Assembly (NCBI GenBank): GCA_031002005.1
Contig: JARYHS010011408.1
Location: forward strand, 216,173,473-216,237,472
Length of the DNA stretch: 64,000 nucleotides
Direction of reading: 5' to 3'
Source of the DNA: Vandiemenella viatica
Taxonomy: Eukaryota; Arthropoda; Insecta; Orthoptera; Morabidae
Every line of letters begins with the position of its first letter. The stretch's first letter is position 1. The notes under the pieces are model-generated. The model worked only from the letters and a program-made list of their open reading frames with translations, searched no databases and was not told the origin of the DNA. The position numbers and the translations under genes are program-made. Of this stretch, positions 45,078 through 56,640 are shown piece after piece.

Positions 45078-45820
45078 GTCCGGATGAAATGGCCATTTAT
45101 TCATCGGACACAGGTTACCGTGATGTAGAATGACATGACACCAACGAGGGAGTTAGATATATTTTTTGCTTTGCTCTTAATGTTAAATTTTGAAGTTATA
45201 ATTACACTGATAACAAAAAATTTACTTCATTATTAAGAAACTGCCTAGTCCATTTTGACTTACGAATTGACGACTCTACTAAGTTTTCGTGTTATTGTTG
45301 TTGAGCCTGTTAGTTACATTATATTCTAATGATAAATAGAATAAAAAATCTCCAGACAAACTTATTTAGGACTGTAGAGAGAGATGACAACTTGGATTTT
45401 GCCCTTCATTATTTTGAAATGCCCATCCAGTTGGCTCAGGTGATTGCGTCACAGTGATGCTGTCCGACGCCTAATATCGTGTTAGCTGGTTGATGTCCTG
45501 GTGATGTAAGAAATTTTCATGAGGACTTTTCCGGCAAGATAGAAGAGGTAGTGATGCCCAGTTCCTAATCCCCAAATAGGCACTATATGAATTTGGCGCC
45601 CCAGAAAATATAGAATTATTCTGATTAGTTGCCGCCCCCGTGAGGTTGCCGCTCGGAGCAAGCGCTCCGATGGGACCCTCCCCACTTGGTCCACTACTGC
45701 TCGTGCAGCAATAGAGGCCTAGATGGAACCCATAATCTGACTTTGTTGCTCCTATTCTACCAGTCAAGGGCATGTTCTCGACGACGCCGGGTTCCTAGTG
45801 TTTTGGCGACCCTGCCAGGA
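45078..45820. other. No gene recognised
   Basis: A minus-strand frame at 45471-45773 is open for 100 codons, rich in G, S and P, with no domain recognised. Confidence 0.4.
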
Positions 45821-46169
45821 CATTAGGCCCGTTTACACGTACGCGCCAAACTGCCGGTCCGGAACGGCGCTCCGGACTGCCGCGCCGGAGCGTGAGGTTG
45901 GACCGTCGCTCCTGGAGCGTGCGACGAAAAATGGTCAACACTCCAGTCGCGCGCGCCAGGACTGCGGGTTGGAGCGTACGCGCCAAAAATGACCGTTATC
46001 GCGTGGAGCGTGGACTTTCCGACGGGTTGGAAAGTTTTGTTGACGGTCCAGCTTGCAACATTCGGTTTTCAGGTCGTTGTTGTTTTTGATAGTTGTGCTT
46101 GTGTTTATAAGTGTATTTAAAATATACTCCAAAGGAAAACACATAAGATGAGCAATATGAGCTGCTTTA

Positions 46170-46213
<44 letters not shown>

Positions 46214-46215
<2 letters not shown>

Positions 46216-46399
46216 AGAAAGAATTAAAAAACAATGTGTATATGGGCGGAAAGAAGACACGAAACTAGAGATCTATATGGACACATGCCTCGTTAGTGAG
46301 AGCAACGGGAAAATAAATGACCCAGATGATTTAAAAAATTGTCTACGAAACGACAATTCCATATATAACAACATTTTAATAATAGTAATATTTAATTAA
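46214..46399 (+). CDS. Possible transposon exon behind a poly-T/GCAG acceptor
   Basis: A run of about 42 T ends in GCAG at 46214-46217. It is followed by about 60 codons (ERIKKQCVYGRKEDTKLEIY..., KINDPDDLKNCLRN) with protein-like composition, down to a stop at 46399. It lies inside the 45826-47213 element. It could be an accessory-protein exon or a chance frame; no domain is recognised. The poly-Phe reading of the T-run itself is not real coding. Confidence 0.3.
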
Positions 46400-46439
46400 A
46401 TTGCAATGAAGCGCACACCCATCTACTCCCTTTCCTGTA

Positions 46440-46800
46440 CCCACCTACATTTGCCCTCTACAAATTTTAACTTTAAATTCTTTCAACGTTTTTGGTAAAT
46501 TGTTCATCATTTCCCTTTGTAGCTTATTCCAATACCTGACACCCTTACCTAAAAAGGTGAAGTTAAAGTTAGTATCTCCACAAATATCAAAACAGGACAC
46601 AGTCATGAGGAAGATCATAACTGCAGAGTAATGTTTGCCTCCTACTCTTCGTTTTTTGGCAACTGAAATATCCCTCCAAGATTTGAAATTGCTTGCATTT
46701 ATTTTTCTCAGTTCTTTTAGAATTGCCACCGAGTTTCTTGAAACCTTTCAGTGACGAAATCTTTGTTTTCACTTTCACATACGTTTACCCTGCTGAATTC
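46440..46800 (-). pseudogene. LINE ORF2 C-terminal end (same group as 55305 and 63783)
   Basis: The minus-strand frame ends FNFTFLGKGVRYWNKLQREM..., NLPKTLKEFK, then a stop at about 46445. It corresponds to FCFVAKGVRDWNKLLSEM in the 55305-55790 copy. The frame upstream is degraded. The copy lies within the 45826-47213 element. Confidence 0.75.
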
Positions 46801-46818
46801 TACTAACTAATCATATTT

Positions 46819-47050
46819 ACAATTTTTTTTTTTTTTTTTTTTTTTATATTTGTAGTCATTTGATTTTTTTAACCTTCCACAAACATAGAAAATTCAAGCT
46901 CTATAAATCCTTCCAAATTATCTCTTGACCACATTTCTCAAGATTGAGATTTTTATCTGTTAAAGCAGGGTAAAGTTAAATAAAGTCACCCAGAAATTCG
47001 AACCAACAACGAACTTGCACTGACGCATCAAGACTGCAGACCGACAATGC
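46819..47050 (-). repeat. Possible tRNA-derived SINE (family E) with poly-A tail
   Basis: The minus strand shows a tRNA-like head at about 47045-46985 (B box TTGGTTCGAATTTC), about 140 bp of body and a poly-A tail (T-run 46819-46845). It is a single copy in the window. Confidence 0.5.
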
Positions 47051-47213
47051 ACGTGTAAACACGAGGCCCTGTTAGACCTGCGCGCCAGATGTGCGCATTC
47101 GGAGCGCGCGCCAGGCCTCTCTGACCACCAAGCATTTACACGTGAAGGATTGATCCGCGCGCCTGGAGCGTACGCTCCAAAACCGCCGGAAAAACCGTGC
47201 GTGTAAACGGGCC

Positions 47214-48325
47214 TATTCTTAATGAGAACGGTACCCTCCCAAACGTAGCTCTCTTATACTTGTCGGATCTGGAGTACGGGCCTACACTACTAGATGACGC
47301 CACAGACGCAGCGAGCAGGATGCCAGCGCCACAGAGACTGCACAGTCACCTACGAGGGGTCTACTTAACTGCAGCGCATAGTACACGAAGCGCTATTCAT
47401 GCCTAACCACCGAGGCAACATCATTCCGCTATCTTTCATTGTGTATTGTGAAACTGAGTGTTGTAAACCGTATCCTTGTATCAGCTGTGTTCTCGTAGTT
47501 ACTCTCCACTGTCCGAGGGATGTCCACAGCCTACCTTCAACCTTGAACCAGGAACTCCATTCAACCCGCCCGCCTGATCTTTCCCGGACGGATCCGACAT
47601 ACTTTTTAAGTACAGATTTACTTAGTATGTTATGATGGAAAGATACAAGGCCCGGCTTGGTTGTTTGGTTTGCCGGACATACGAGACGGCAGGATGTCGT
47701 GGAGCAGGGTGGAAGACGCGTAGGCGGCGGGTGCAGTTGGAGAGCAATCGATAAGCAGCCGACAGCAGCCTGCTCGTTATCGCTGGCAAGGGGCCCCACT
47801 CGTCTGTCAGGGATCGGCTCTCACTCGCCAATTCCTTTTTGTATGTACGTTTCATTATTCACGCCCACTCACCCCTGCTACTCTTTTTACTCGACTATCG
47901 CCTGCTCAGCATCCAAGCACTATTTTAAACTCTGCAGGAACATAAATTGCGATGTCTATGATTGTTTATTCAGATCATCAGAATGTCTTTTACAGGTAAA
48001 GTATCAGAAAATGATAGAATTTTTTTTTAAAAAAAAATTATCGTCTTGGCTGCTAACCTGTTTTGAAATCAATCTGCTTACATGAAACTGGAGGGAGAAA
48101 ATACAAAAGTGAACATTCTACAAGGTTGTATACAGTCCCTTCATTAACTTCTAATCACGGTGTTCTTTAGGGAGATATTGGGTGATGTGGAAATGGGAAT
48201 GCTGCTGAATAGGGGCTAGATAAAAAAAACCTTTGCTATGCGAACGGCACACTCGTTTTTGCGGACAGTTGGGAAAGTTTACAATATCTACTGGATGGTG
48301 TGTCACAAAATAGCCATGAAACCGA
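47214..48325. other. No gene recognised
   Basis: Moderate GC at 47220-47860. A minus-strand frame of 144 codons (47365-47799) overlaps plus-strand frames and has no domain. Confidence 0.4.
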
Positions 48326-48327
48326 GA

Positions 48328-48431
48328 GTAGTGGGTGGGCGCGCTCTGGCCTCTCATTCGAGAGGACGCGGGTCCGAATCTCCATCCGCCCATCCAATTT
48401 TGGTATTCCATGGTTTCCCCAAATCACTAGA
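48328..48431 (+). repeat. SINE subfamily A, 3' truncated
   Basis: Head GTGGGTGGGCGCGCTCTGGCC and B box GGTCCGAATC. Homology stops after CCCCAAATCACTAGAGT. Confidence 0.85.
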
Positions 48432-48736
48432 GTCGACAATCAAAGACAAGGCTGCCAAGATGGTTGCCGATATCCGGAACGAATAGGGACAATAAGATCA
48501 TTTGCAAAGACAATTGACATGGAAGAAACAGTTACAAAATGACAGTGAAATTTTTGTTTCACTCGAGCATTTCCAGTATCCAAAACAATACATCTAGTTT
48601 TCGCCACTGTGGTTGATACCGTAGGAAAGCGCAGATTTTTGATAAACGCGAAGGAATCCATCTGAAAATCTGCTTCTACATAGATTGCAGAATTCATGGC
48701 AGCTCTATCATAACCATGGCGCTGCACTTTGTTGGT

Positions 48737-49100
48737 GGATTCTTATTTAACTCGACGAGACAAATCTAAAGAGAACAAAATATTTTGATTTCTCGCTTAT
48801 TTCTTGAAATATCGATTGTCAAAAATAGATCATGGGTATAGTTCTTTGTGCCTTAGGCGACGTCCAGGTCGGATTTCTACCTGAGCGCAACCTCTAGAAG
48901 AAAACAAAACACCCTTTGCACATGTTCATCGTGCAGTTCCTTGTGGCTTTTGCGATTTTTTTTGGGTTTTTTTTCTGGTCGAGGCCGCATTTCGACCTAA
49001 CCACAACATTTTTGAGATAGTATATTTCCAGAACTAAACAAGATATCGAAAAATTTTATTCCTCACTTTAAATTTGTCTCGTCGAGTTACATAAGAATCC
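48737..49100. mobile_element. 364-bp inverted-repeat element (MITE-like)
   Basis: The ends are inverted: GGATTCTTATTTAACTCGAC then GAGACAAATCTAAAG at the left, and the reverse complement with GTAACTCGACGAGACAAATT at the right. The pairing extends about 60 bp with gaps. No clear target duplication and no coding capacity. Confidence 0.75.
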
Positions 49101-50030
49101 CTCATCAAATGTGATGTCATGATTATCGTAGAATCTCAGAATTTATCAACAAGGAAGGAAATTCACGTTTAACTGGCAGTGAAAATACTGCGTATTTGGT
49201 CACAGGTGTTTTGGTCGGGTGTGGAACTGTATGGTGGCTACATGGTTAAGATGCAGACAGAATGGTTCGGATTAACTGTCTGAATTTCTGCTGCATCAAG
49301 CTGCTTTATTCATGGACCAGATTCGGTGTTAAACCTCAGGTCCTCTCTTTGATTTAGTCACGACAGCGGATGAATGTTTAGCAGATCGGAACGCTGTCAC
49401 CAAGTCGGTAAGGTCACATGTGATTTATTTTGCTTAGGCGTAGTACGTCCATCTAGTGCACGTCTGAAGCAGTTATTTAAGTTATTAAAGATTGTATCTT
49501 CTAACACGCAGGAAAGCAGTAGATGAAAGGCAGTTAGCGGAAGTAACTTATCTCTGCGATCCATCACGGCAGAGTCTATTGAGTAAACCGTTGTGCCCAA
49601 GGCGTGTGTGTTTGGGGAGGTATCATACGTTTTCGCCGCTATTGCCCTTTTCCTGTATAGACGCAAGATACCAATTCTGCGACTTGACATCTTATGATTG
49701 CTTCTTTTGAAACAATATCGGCGACTTTTGTAAGTCGCCAGAAGAGGCTCGAAAAACATTTTAGACTTTATTCGTGAAGAAATTAATGTAGATCATCGAA
49801 TGCATTTCACGTATGGAGTCCCTTCAAAAGGCGGGACTGGGTGCCAGTTGCTAGGACTTCCATGAAACTGTAAGAACAGTCCAGTTTCATGCACGTAGCA
49901 CGTAACCGTTGCCTTGTAGGTTTACAGATACATAGCGTTTTAATGTTAAGGTATCAGATATGCAGTTTGTTCTATAAAAGGCTTGTGTTGCCTGGAGTTT
50001 ACTCCGGGGATAATGGATAGCTCTGTTCTG
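49101..50030. other. No gene recognised; degraded SINE C-like patch at 49225-49415
   Basis: 49225-49415 keeps GGCTACATGGTTAAGATG, GTGTTAAACCTCAGGTCC and TCACCAAGTCGGTAAGGTCAC, recalling SINE C. The rest is unassigned. Confidence 0.4.
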
Positions 50031-50031
50031 A

Positions 50032-50286
50032 CCATCGAGCGTGGTGGAAGACGGGTAATTCTCTGTCTTCGCATTCGGGAGGAGGCGGGTTCGAATCATC
50101 ATCTAGCCATCCAGATTTGGGTTTTCCGTCATTTCCTGAAATCACTCCAGGCAAATGAGGGGATAGTACCTATAAAAGGCAATAACCGAATTCCGTCCCG
50201 TTCCATGCCATCAGTCCTATCACCTCTCTAAAGACCATGACGTCGACAAGACGTAAAGTCATTAGCAAAAAAAAAAAAAAAAAAAA
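50032..50286 (+). repeat. SINE subfamily A, full length
   Basis: ATCGAGCGTGGTGGAAGACG head, B box GGTTCGAATC, body, CAAGACGTAAAGTCATTAGC and an A-tail of about 20. Confidence 0.9.
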
Positions 50287-50344
50287 TCTTTTCTGACCCC
50301 TCAACATTTTAGTTTCTTTTGTCTGTCTCCTTTTAAAGCGTCCT

Positions 50345-50475
50345 TTAAAAATACCCCTGATCTTTAAAAACAGTCACTTGGAGGACTGTACTGGATTCGA
50401 ACGTCATACCTTGCTCCTTAAACCTTATTTCGTCTTTAGTTACTGAACTGTGAAAGTAGTAGCGTCCACTATCTT
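50345..50475 (-). repeat. Possible tRNA-like SINE head
   Basis: The minus strand reads CACAGTTCAGTAACTAAAGA...ACGTTCGAATCCAGTA, a tRNA-like A/B box layout. No tail or partner copy. Confidence 0.3.
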
Positions 50476-50667
50476 GACTTTAAATAGCGCTACCATTGCT
50501 AAAGGTGACTTTGATTAACACTTCTACCAGCCGTAAAGTTTGTTGATTTGTATGTTTTGGGTTTCAGTCTCTTGACTTCGACGGACTGAAATCCTAAACT
50601 AAAGCCTAGACTGTGTCTTACTCCTTGAATTGCGCCATTTAACTGCGCATTTATCACTGTCGTTGAA

Positions 50668-50873
50668 TAATCGGTAACTCTTGGTCCTGCCATTCGGGAG
50701 GGTCTGGGTTCAAAGTTCCGCCCAGATTTGTTTCCCGAAATCACTCCAGGTGAATGCCGGGTTGGTTCCTTCAAAAGGCCATTGGCGGACTCCTACTCGT
50801 TCCTTGTACTCAATCCTTTCCCGTCTGTAATGACGTAGACGAAGATTGAAGCCATAAGATAAAAAAAAAAAAT
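50668..50873 (+). repeat. SINE subfamily A with internal deletion in the body
   Basis: Head TAATCGGTAACTCTTGGTCC, GGGTTCAAAGTTC, then CGCCCAGATTTGTTTCCCGAA. The GGGTTTTCCATGG segment is missing. A-tail of 12. Confidence 0.85.
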
Positions 50874-51812
50874 CATTGCCCATTATTTCCATTCAAGAAC
50901 TAAGCCCCTGATTTGTACTTAATAACCATGTTTGTTAGTTATTCGTTGTGGTAAGGCATTATTTAAAAAAAAAATTATTAGGTAACGTGAACGAAGCTGA
51001 TGGAAGTAAGAGAAAAGTTGGGGAAAGGTGTGAAAGAAGAAAATTTTGGACTCGTATATTTGAGAATGGAAGGTTCCCGTTAATACTGATGTCTTGTAGA
51101 CATGCTGTCTGAGTATACTTTAACGAACTAATTCATTACCTTATTGCTTTATATCGACATATTGCAAGGAAAATTTTGCAGGCCGTGGTTTATTTAAAAT
51201 TTAGGTGATACGAAATGTTGGCTTCGCAGTGAAATACGTTAGTTCGCTCTTGCAGTACTCTCGCTCACATTGTGCCCGTTTCAGATGAGATTGAATCGAG
51301 TCGTGCTCCACGTTGAACAAAGCGTTTTTCTTCGCCACGGAAGCGATTGGCCTCAATGTTGAAGGCGGCTGATCTACGAGAACATTCCAAGAAAACGGCA
51401 GCCACATCCCATCAAAACTGGAAATAACTTTCAGCAACATAATAAATCTTGTTGGCTTGTTCAGTGGTGTACCACATCGGGATGCGCTATTCTGTGAAAA
51501 TATCCACGTGGTACAGAAATGTTGTTTTATCGTTTACATTACACTAAAATGTCCTTATCAGGCACTATAAAACTGTTCAATAGTGAAGTTCAAATGTGCG
51601 TATATCACGGTTTCACTTCATACTGCAGACTAATGGATTACGACGATCCACCTTACGTTGGTCAAACCAGGCAGCGAAAATATTATATGATCTCAGAGCC
51701 GCGTGGTAATTATGTTACTGCTTAATCTGCACTAGTTGATGTTTCGCAAGCTGCAGCTTTACAGCAATTGTGATTTTATACTAAGTTTTGTGGGTTCGTT
51801 GACAGTATTATA
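50874..51812. other. No gene recognised
   Basis: A minus-strand frame 51201-51440 starts with ATG and runs 79 codons with protein-like composition but no recognised family. Confidence 0.35.
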
Positions 51813-51813
51813 C

Positions 51814-52033
51814 GGAGAGTGGTGGGTGAGCGGTAACGTTCTGGCCGCGCGTTCGGGAGGACGCGGGTTCGAATCCCCGTCCGGGCATACAGATTTGTGT
51901 CTTCCATTATTTCCCCAAATCACTCCAGGTGAATGCCGAGATGGTTCCTTCAAAAATCCCACTACCGAATTCCTTCCTTCTCCTTATCCCCATCCCTTCC
52001 CGCCTCTAGTGACCTCGATGTCAACGTAAAGCC
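51814..52033 (+). repeat. SINE subfamily A, nearly full length
   Basis: GAGAGTGGTGGGTGAGCGGT, GGTTCGAATCCCCGTCC, through GTAAAGCCATAAAAAA. TATTATA flanks both sides (about 51806 and 52043). The second arm of the tail hairpin is deleted. Confidence 0.9.
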
Positions 52034-52195
52034 ATAAAAAATACTATTATATATACATAAACGCGAGGTTCCAGAAATGTAAGCAAGTCTTTTTTTTTCA
52101 TACCATCTATCTTCTGTGTAACGATTTTTAACCTGTTAGGTATCATAAAAATAATTGTCGGCACGTACGGAGACATGATATATGTTTCCTTATAA

Positions 52196-52432
52196 GGTGG
52201 CGTCTATTAATGTGACGTGAAAATAGATTTTAGGGGGGTATTTTGGGCCAAAAACAGACTTGGGGGGGAGGGTATATCCGCTCTTCGGACCGTGAGACTA
52301 AAAAAAAAGTCCCAAAAAGTTGCGACGAGTTCGATTGGAAAGGGGGGGGGGGGGTTCTCCGTCAAAATCTCACGTCATTTTATAGGGGGGGAGGGGTCCG
52401 GAATTCCAGGAAATCACCTCACACCATTAAGG
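52196..52432 (-). mobile_element. C-rich foldback element (ATTACGTGA subfamily), truncated or deleted
   Basis: On the minus strand it aligns with 56650-56900: GGTGATTT, GGAATTCCGGACCCC, ACGTGAGATTTTG, AACTTTTTGGGACT, GGTCCGAAGAGCGGAT and AAAATACCCCCCTAAAATC. It is much shorter than its relatives at 31119 and 56641. Confidence 0.75.
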
Positions 52433-52674
52433 CGAACAGTGGCAGTTCATTGATATTTGCTTCAAATGCGAGCTAAGCATCACAATGTGAAACTCCAGGG
52501 AGAGCAGAAGTGATGCAAAGATCTATAGTGTGTGTGTATGTGTTGTCAGTGCCTTTGTGAAGTTTGAGCATACAGTATTGTTGATGAAGAAATTCGTATA
52601 TCTGCTAAAAATTAGATTTTCAGACCGTTTTTACAGTAGTGATGAGATACTAAAACTATTTTTTTTTTTTTTTT

Positions 52675-53250
52675 GCTAACGTCACTTTGCTTCTGTCTAG
52701 GTCGCTCAGCCAATTGAAAATTTTAGGAATGATATACCATGAATAGCGAGGACGGCGGTTTGTAGTAGGATAGAAGAACAACGGGCTCATGTGAAGCAAT
52801 TGTTTCTCAACTGATGTAGATACCTAACGAAAAACTTATAATCTCTTATGAAACTATTCGAAATGATGAAATGTTTCGTTAATGGAAACAAAAATATCCG
52901 AAAAGCTCTTTATTCAATTACTCTAGAAAAACACAGTTTCTCAATATTTCTGTGATGTGATGCTGCTACCTAGTTGTGATGCGATCACTCCTTATCGACG
53001 CCAGCGAAGCCTATCGGTTTCACTTCGAACTATCGCATACCCGTGACCTTGATAGTTAATATTTTTTCGATTTACAGATTGAATTTCGAAAAAAAAAACT
53101 TTCTTAATTAATGATGTTACAAAAGCGGAGAACTTAATTTTAAAAACGATTGCACTTTTCATCATTTTAGTTAAGTATGAAAGGAGAATGGTGGTTCGTC
53201 ACAAGAAAACGTCTTTTGGAAATAATATATATCATTACGATTCTCTCAGA
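52675..53250 (-). repeat. Unnamed repeat R1, copy 3
   Basis: The reverse complement aligns block by block with 310-850, including GTAACATCATTAATTA, TATCAAGGTCACGGGTATG, CTAGGTAGCAGCATCAC and CCTCGCTATTCAT. A T-run (52659-52674) lies at the minus-strand 3' edge; it is not shared with the other copies. Confidence 0.7.
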
Positions 53251-53299
53251 TACATATCATTCATATCCTACAGTATTTCAGCTAAGTACAGACGAATCA

Positions 53300-53405
53300 G
53301 AACTCGTGTCACCTCCCGTGGCCTAATGCCGGGTTCGAACTAACTACGCGTTCCATATGAGGCTTTCATGCTAGGGCCTACACTGCCACTGCCGGTAACT
53401 AAGAA
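53300..53405 (-). repeat. Possible old SINE family D head
   Basis: The minus strand reads ACCGGCAGTGGCAGTGTAGG, then GCATGAAAGCCTC and AGTTCGAACCCGGC, recalling the head at 23774-23700. Confidence 0.35.
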
Positions 53406-53997
53406 TAATATACCTAGCACCTAGCAGACATGTTTTTCAGTACCAGTTCGTCTTTTTTTCTTTTTCTTTTATCGGCACCGAAGGCATATAATATCTGCTT
53501 CTTATACTTTAACGATCCCTGGAAACACACTTTTATATTTGACAGTCGAAGTTAGCCATTAAAAGTTTTATGAATAATTCTTTTGGACGAGTCCTTTTTT
53601 AGTCTTTTTGGAATGCTTGATTGAATGGAGCCCTACAAACTTGCAGCGGGAGTTACTTTGTGGAAGCAGTGCTGAGCAAACAGTTGTTAAGTGCTACGTG
53701 GGACGTATCGTACCCATTTTAACGATGCTCTTAAAATACCGATGATTTAAGTGAACGCTATAATGCACCATTCAGTAATACAAATATCTTTCTGATCCAC
53801 CTAGGAGTTTTTTGTACGTAGCAGCATTGAGGATTTCCACCGACGAAGATACTTTTCATCTTTTTGTGCCTATTCTTAGATGTTCGATCCTTTTGATATT
53901 AAATGCCAAATGACCGAAAGTTTCTTGTGTCGCTATTTTTTATTTATTTTTCTTATTTTTTTTTGAAAATTTTTCATCTGCTTATATTTTTTTCCTT

Positions 53998-54172
53998 TGT
54001 GCCTCGTCCACTATGGATTTTTGCTATCGCATTTTGAAGGCACCAGTCTGGCGTTCGCCTGGAGTGATTCGGGAAAACTATTGAAAACCCAACTTTGGAT
54101 TGCCGGACGAGGATTAGAGCATACGTCCTCTCGAATGCGAGGCCAGAGTGTTGCCGCTCACTCTTCACAATC
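53998..54172 (-). repeat. SINE subfamily A with an internal deletion
   Basis: Head and body are present (GAATGCGAGGCCAGAG, GGATTGCCGGACGAGG, CGCCTGGAGTGATTCGGG). The region between the body and the tail CCTCGTC is deleted. Confidence 0.8.
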
Positions 54173-54269
54173 TGTATTCGAATCAGAATATTCGTGAACC
54201 GGGGAACGCCAAACTAGCTCATTTTTGTAACGTAATTCCGAAAGCAGAAGCTGATACAGCAAGAGTCAC

Positions 54270-54478
54270 CCAACAGTAGAAGGGTCTGGTACCGGAGATC
54301 GAAAGGTCAACTGTTCGAATCCCTGTTTTGGCAGGAATTTTGAAATGCGCTTAACCTGTCCTTCACCTCTGGCACAGCTTGCTGTGTAATGTGAAGTACG
54401 CCAGAACGCTTCCGTGACTCGGATTTCACATTAATCTGCCGGTCACAAAGTCATTGCGACCACACGAACCTTTACTTT
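54270..54478 (+). repeat. SINE subfamily C, diverged
   Basis: GGAGATCGAAAGGTC, TGTTCGAATCCC, GAAGTACGCCAGAACGCTTC and TCATTGCGACCACACG in the family C order. Confidence 0.8.
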
Positions 54479-54596
54479 TTAGCTAACAGCATAATTTCGA
54501 ATGCCATAAGTCCGAAATTCCCAGTCAACAGTTTTATTAAGCTTGAATTTGAATAATTTTCCGTTTATAGCCCGGCCGAATAGTTTTTGCCTTTTT

Positions 54597-54675
54597 CGTG
54601 GCTTCACGAAGGCCAGGAGAACGCCGGGATAGTCCATTCATAAAGTCGCAGCTATTCTAATGACCTCGGTTTTGA
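54597..54675 (+). repeat. SINE subfamily A body scrap
   Basis: GGCTTCACGAAGGCCAGG, ACGCCGGGATAGTCCATTC and TCTAATGACCTCGG only. Confidence 0.4.
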
Positions 54676-54929
54676 ACTGTTAAGCACTAATGAAACAAAT
54701 TCCTAGCATAGTTCTGAAACATCTTAATTATTTGCATGATTCTCATGTAATTTTTTACGATAAGGTCGCTTTCGCGCGCACACACAGGCAAAACCGGAGC
54801 AATTGGCAACTTTTTCGCACCGAATGTAGTAGGTTCTTAGCTATGGCCGAAGAAAGATATATTCAGCTTTCAACATGCAATATCTCATTGCATTATTATA
54901 TCTTAGTAGGTAGTACATAAATACCTAAC

Positions 54930-55790
54930 AAATTGAAAGTACTCGTACATCCTCTGCTGACTGTGAGATACCTGGAAAGGAGTTTCTACACGCTTTGAGG
55001 AAAGAGAACCAGAGAAGTTAAGGAATTAGATTACAAAACTTTGGCCATACCATTGCTTTTTTTTTAACTGCTTTACGTCTCTCAACAGCGAGGCCTTTAG
55101 AGACGGGAAAGGATGGGGGCAAGGAATGGGGAGGAATTCGGCCATGGCCTTTTGAAGGAAGCATCCCGGCATTTGCCTGGAGTGATTTGGGAAACCATGG
55201 AAAACCCAAATCTGGATGTCCGGACGAGGATTCGAACCGCCGTCCTCCCGAATGCGAGGCCAGAACGCTATCCGTTACACCACCACGCTCGGTCATACCA
55301 TTGCTTGAATATGGTAGTGTAGTTTGGGACTCACTTTTTGGTATCAAATACAGGAGTTGAAGGGGTGTAACGGCTGGCTGCTAGATTTGTTTGTGAAAAT
55401 TATCGCAGGACCCAGTCAGTAACTGACATGATAAACGAGCAGGATTGGCAATCATCAAAAGTCCAGGATGAGGGTGAAGAGAGTGCTGGGACTGTACAAG
55501 GCATATGTTAGTAATGGGGCTCGGAATGGTATTGGTCGAAGAATTAGGAATAATAGTGCATGGAAAGGTAAAGATGACCATGACTATAAACTGGCACTCG
55601 ATTTCATACAGAAGGGAGTGGGAAAATTTTGTTTTGTGGCTAAGGGTGTCAGGGATTGGAACAAATTACTTAGTGAAATGACGACTAATTTCCCAAAATG
55701 CTGACTGAATTTAAAATTCGAAAATCGCAAAAGTACATGGATACATTTAATGCTCAAAATATATAAGATAATAAAAAATAAGAAGAAGAA
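54930..55790 (+). pseudogene. LINE ORF2 C-terminal fragment split by a SINE B
   Basis: Left part (about 54930-55056) reads EVKELDYKTLAIPL. After the SINE (55057-55293) and one repeat of the target site it continues LLEYGSVVWDSLFG. Then come frameshifts (ARFVCENYRRTQSVTDM about 55370), and an open stretch RRVLGLYKAYVSNGA-type to GKFCFVAKGVRDWNKLLSEM, stopping at about 55702. These are CR1/Jockey-like ORF2 C-terminal residues. It is dead even without the SINE. Confidence 0.82.
55057..55293 (-). repeat. SINE subfamily B, full length, inserted in a LINE
   Basis: Minus-strand head CCGAGCGTGGTGGTGTAACG, hairpin CGTCTCT/AGAGACG and A-tail. The 11-bp CATACCATTGC is duplicated exactly at 55046-55056 and 55294-55304. 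Confidence 0.95.
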
Positions 55791-56640
55791 AGGGGTGGTT
55801 AGATGACTCAGGAAATTGCGACAGGAGTATGTGCACCATCGCAATTTTTTTAAAAAAAATAATAAAAACAGTAGTTTCGTTACTCAGACACGGTTACTCT
55901 CCATCAACTCAATTCAGTATCCTGTGACTATTTACTAATTTTCATAAAATTATGATGCAAATTGTTGTGACTGATTGTGAGATTGTATCATACTAAACAT
56001 TTCTCCGTCACTGCCTCAGTGCAGAAAAGTGTGCATAAGGAAAGAGTCGGCATCCGATTGCAAACACCGGCTGCATTTGACTGCGCTGGGCCGGCGAATC
56101 TGCCGGTCTGTACTTTGTATGAAGGCTCTAATTTCATTACATTACATGCGGCGCCAGTTCCGGCACCGGCTCCGGTGTGTGCGAAAACGCCCGTACTCTT
56201 CTCACTAGCAATCCTGCTCAGCGTGAAGAGACTTAAAATGTCGATCGGGTCCAGTGGAATCGTGTTCGCCTCATCGAATGTTTCTGAGTTCCGAAATAGC
56301 CCGGCCGCGCCTGCTGCCATCTGTGTCACAAAGCGGTCGCTTATTGTCTGTTGCGTCACTTAGTTCGGTGGGTCGGTCAGTGGCAGAGTGACCGGAAGTA
56401 TTTTGGGCGGCGGGCGTCTATATCGGGACCAGGTCGCCCTATAAATACAGACAGCAGCTGGCGGTGCCGGGCAAGACACCTGCTGCTCGCCAGTCAAGCA
56501 TAGCGCATTCATCCAGAAGTTAACGATCTTACAGGAAACGGTGCTCCAACTTGATATCAACTCTCTAGATTCTACCCTAGCGTTTAATGTTTCATTCACG
56601 CTGTTAAACCTTTCCGAGCTACAAGTGTACAAGCATTACT
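55791..56640. other. No gene recognised; moderately GC-rich at 56030-56500
   Basis: Overlapping frames of over 120 codons occur on both strands at 55977-56363. TATAAATA at 56441-56448 lies in a GC-rich context, but no downstream exon is identifiable. Confidence 0.35.

Larger units (their letters stand above)
45826..47213. mobile_element. 1.39-kb DNA element with GGCCCGTTTACACG inverted ends, containing nested retroelements
   Basis: Both ends read GGCCCGTTTACACG followed by TACG or CACG on their own strand, with TA immediately outside each end. The subterminal 150-200 bp on each side are extremely CpG-rich with repeated GGAGCG/CGCTCC blocks that can pair. The AT-rich centre contains a LINE fragment and a SINE-like insertion. 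The ends resemble those of 14943-16371 (GRCCGCGTTTACATG), suggesting related families. Confidence 0.8.

Noticed and set aside
45471..45773. 100-codon minus-strand frame
   Set aside because: No recognisable motif, splice site or homologous copy; composition only.
47365..47799. 144-codon minus-strand frame
   Set aside because: Overlaps long frames on the other strand and has no domain or conserved signature.
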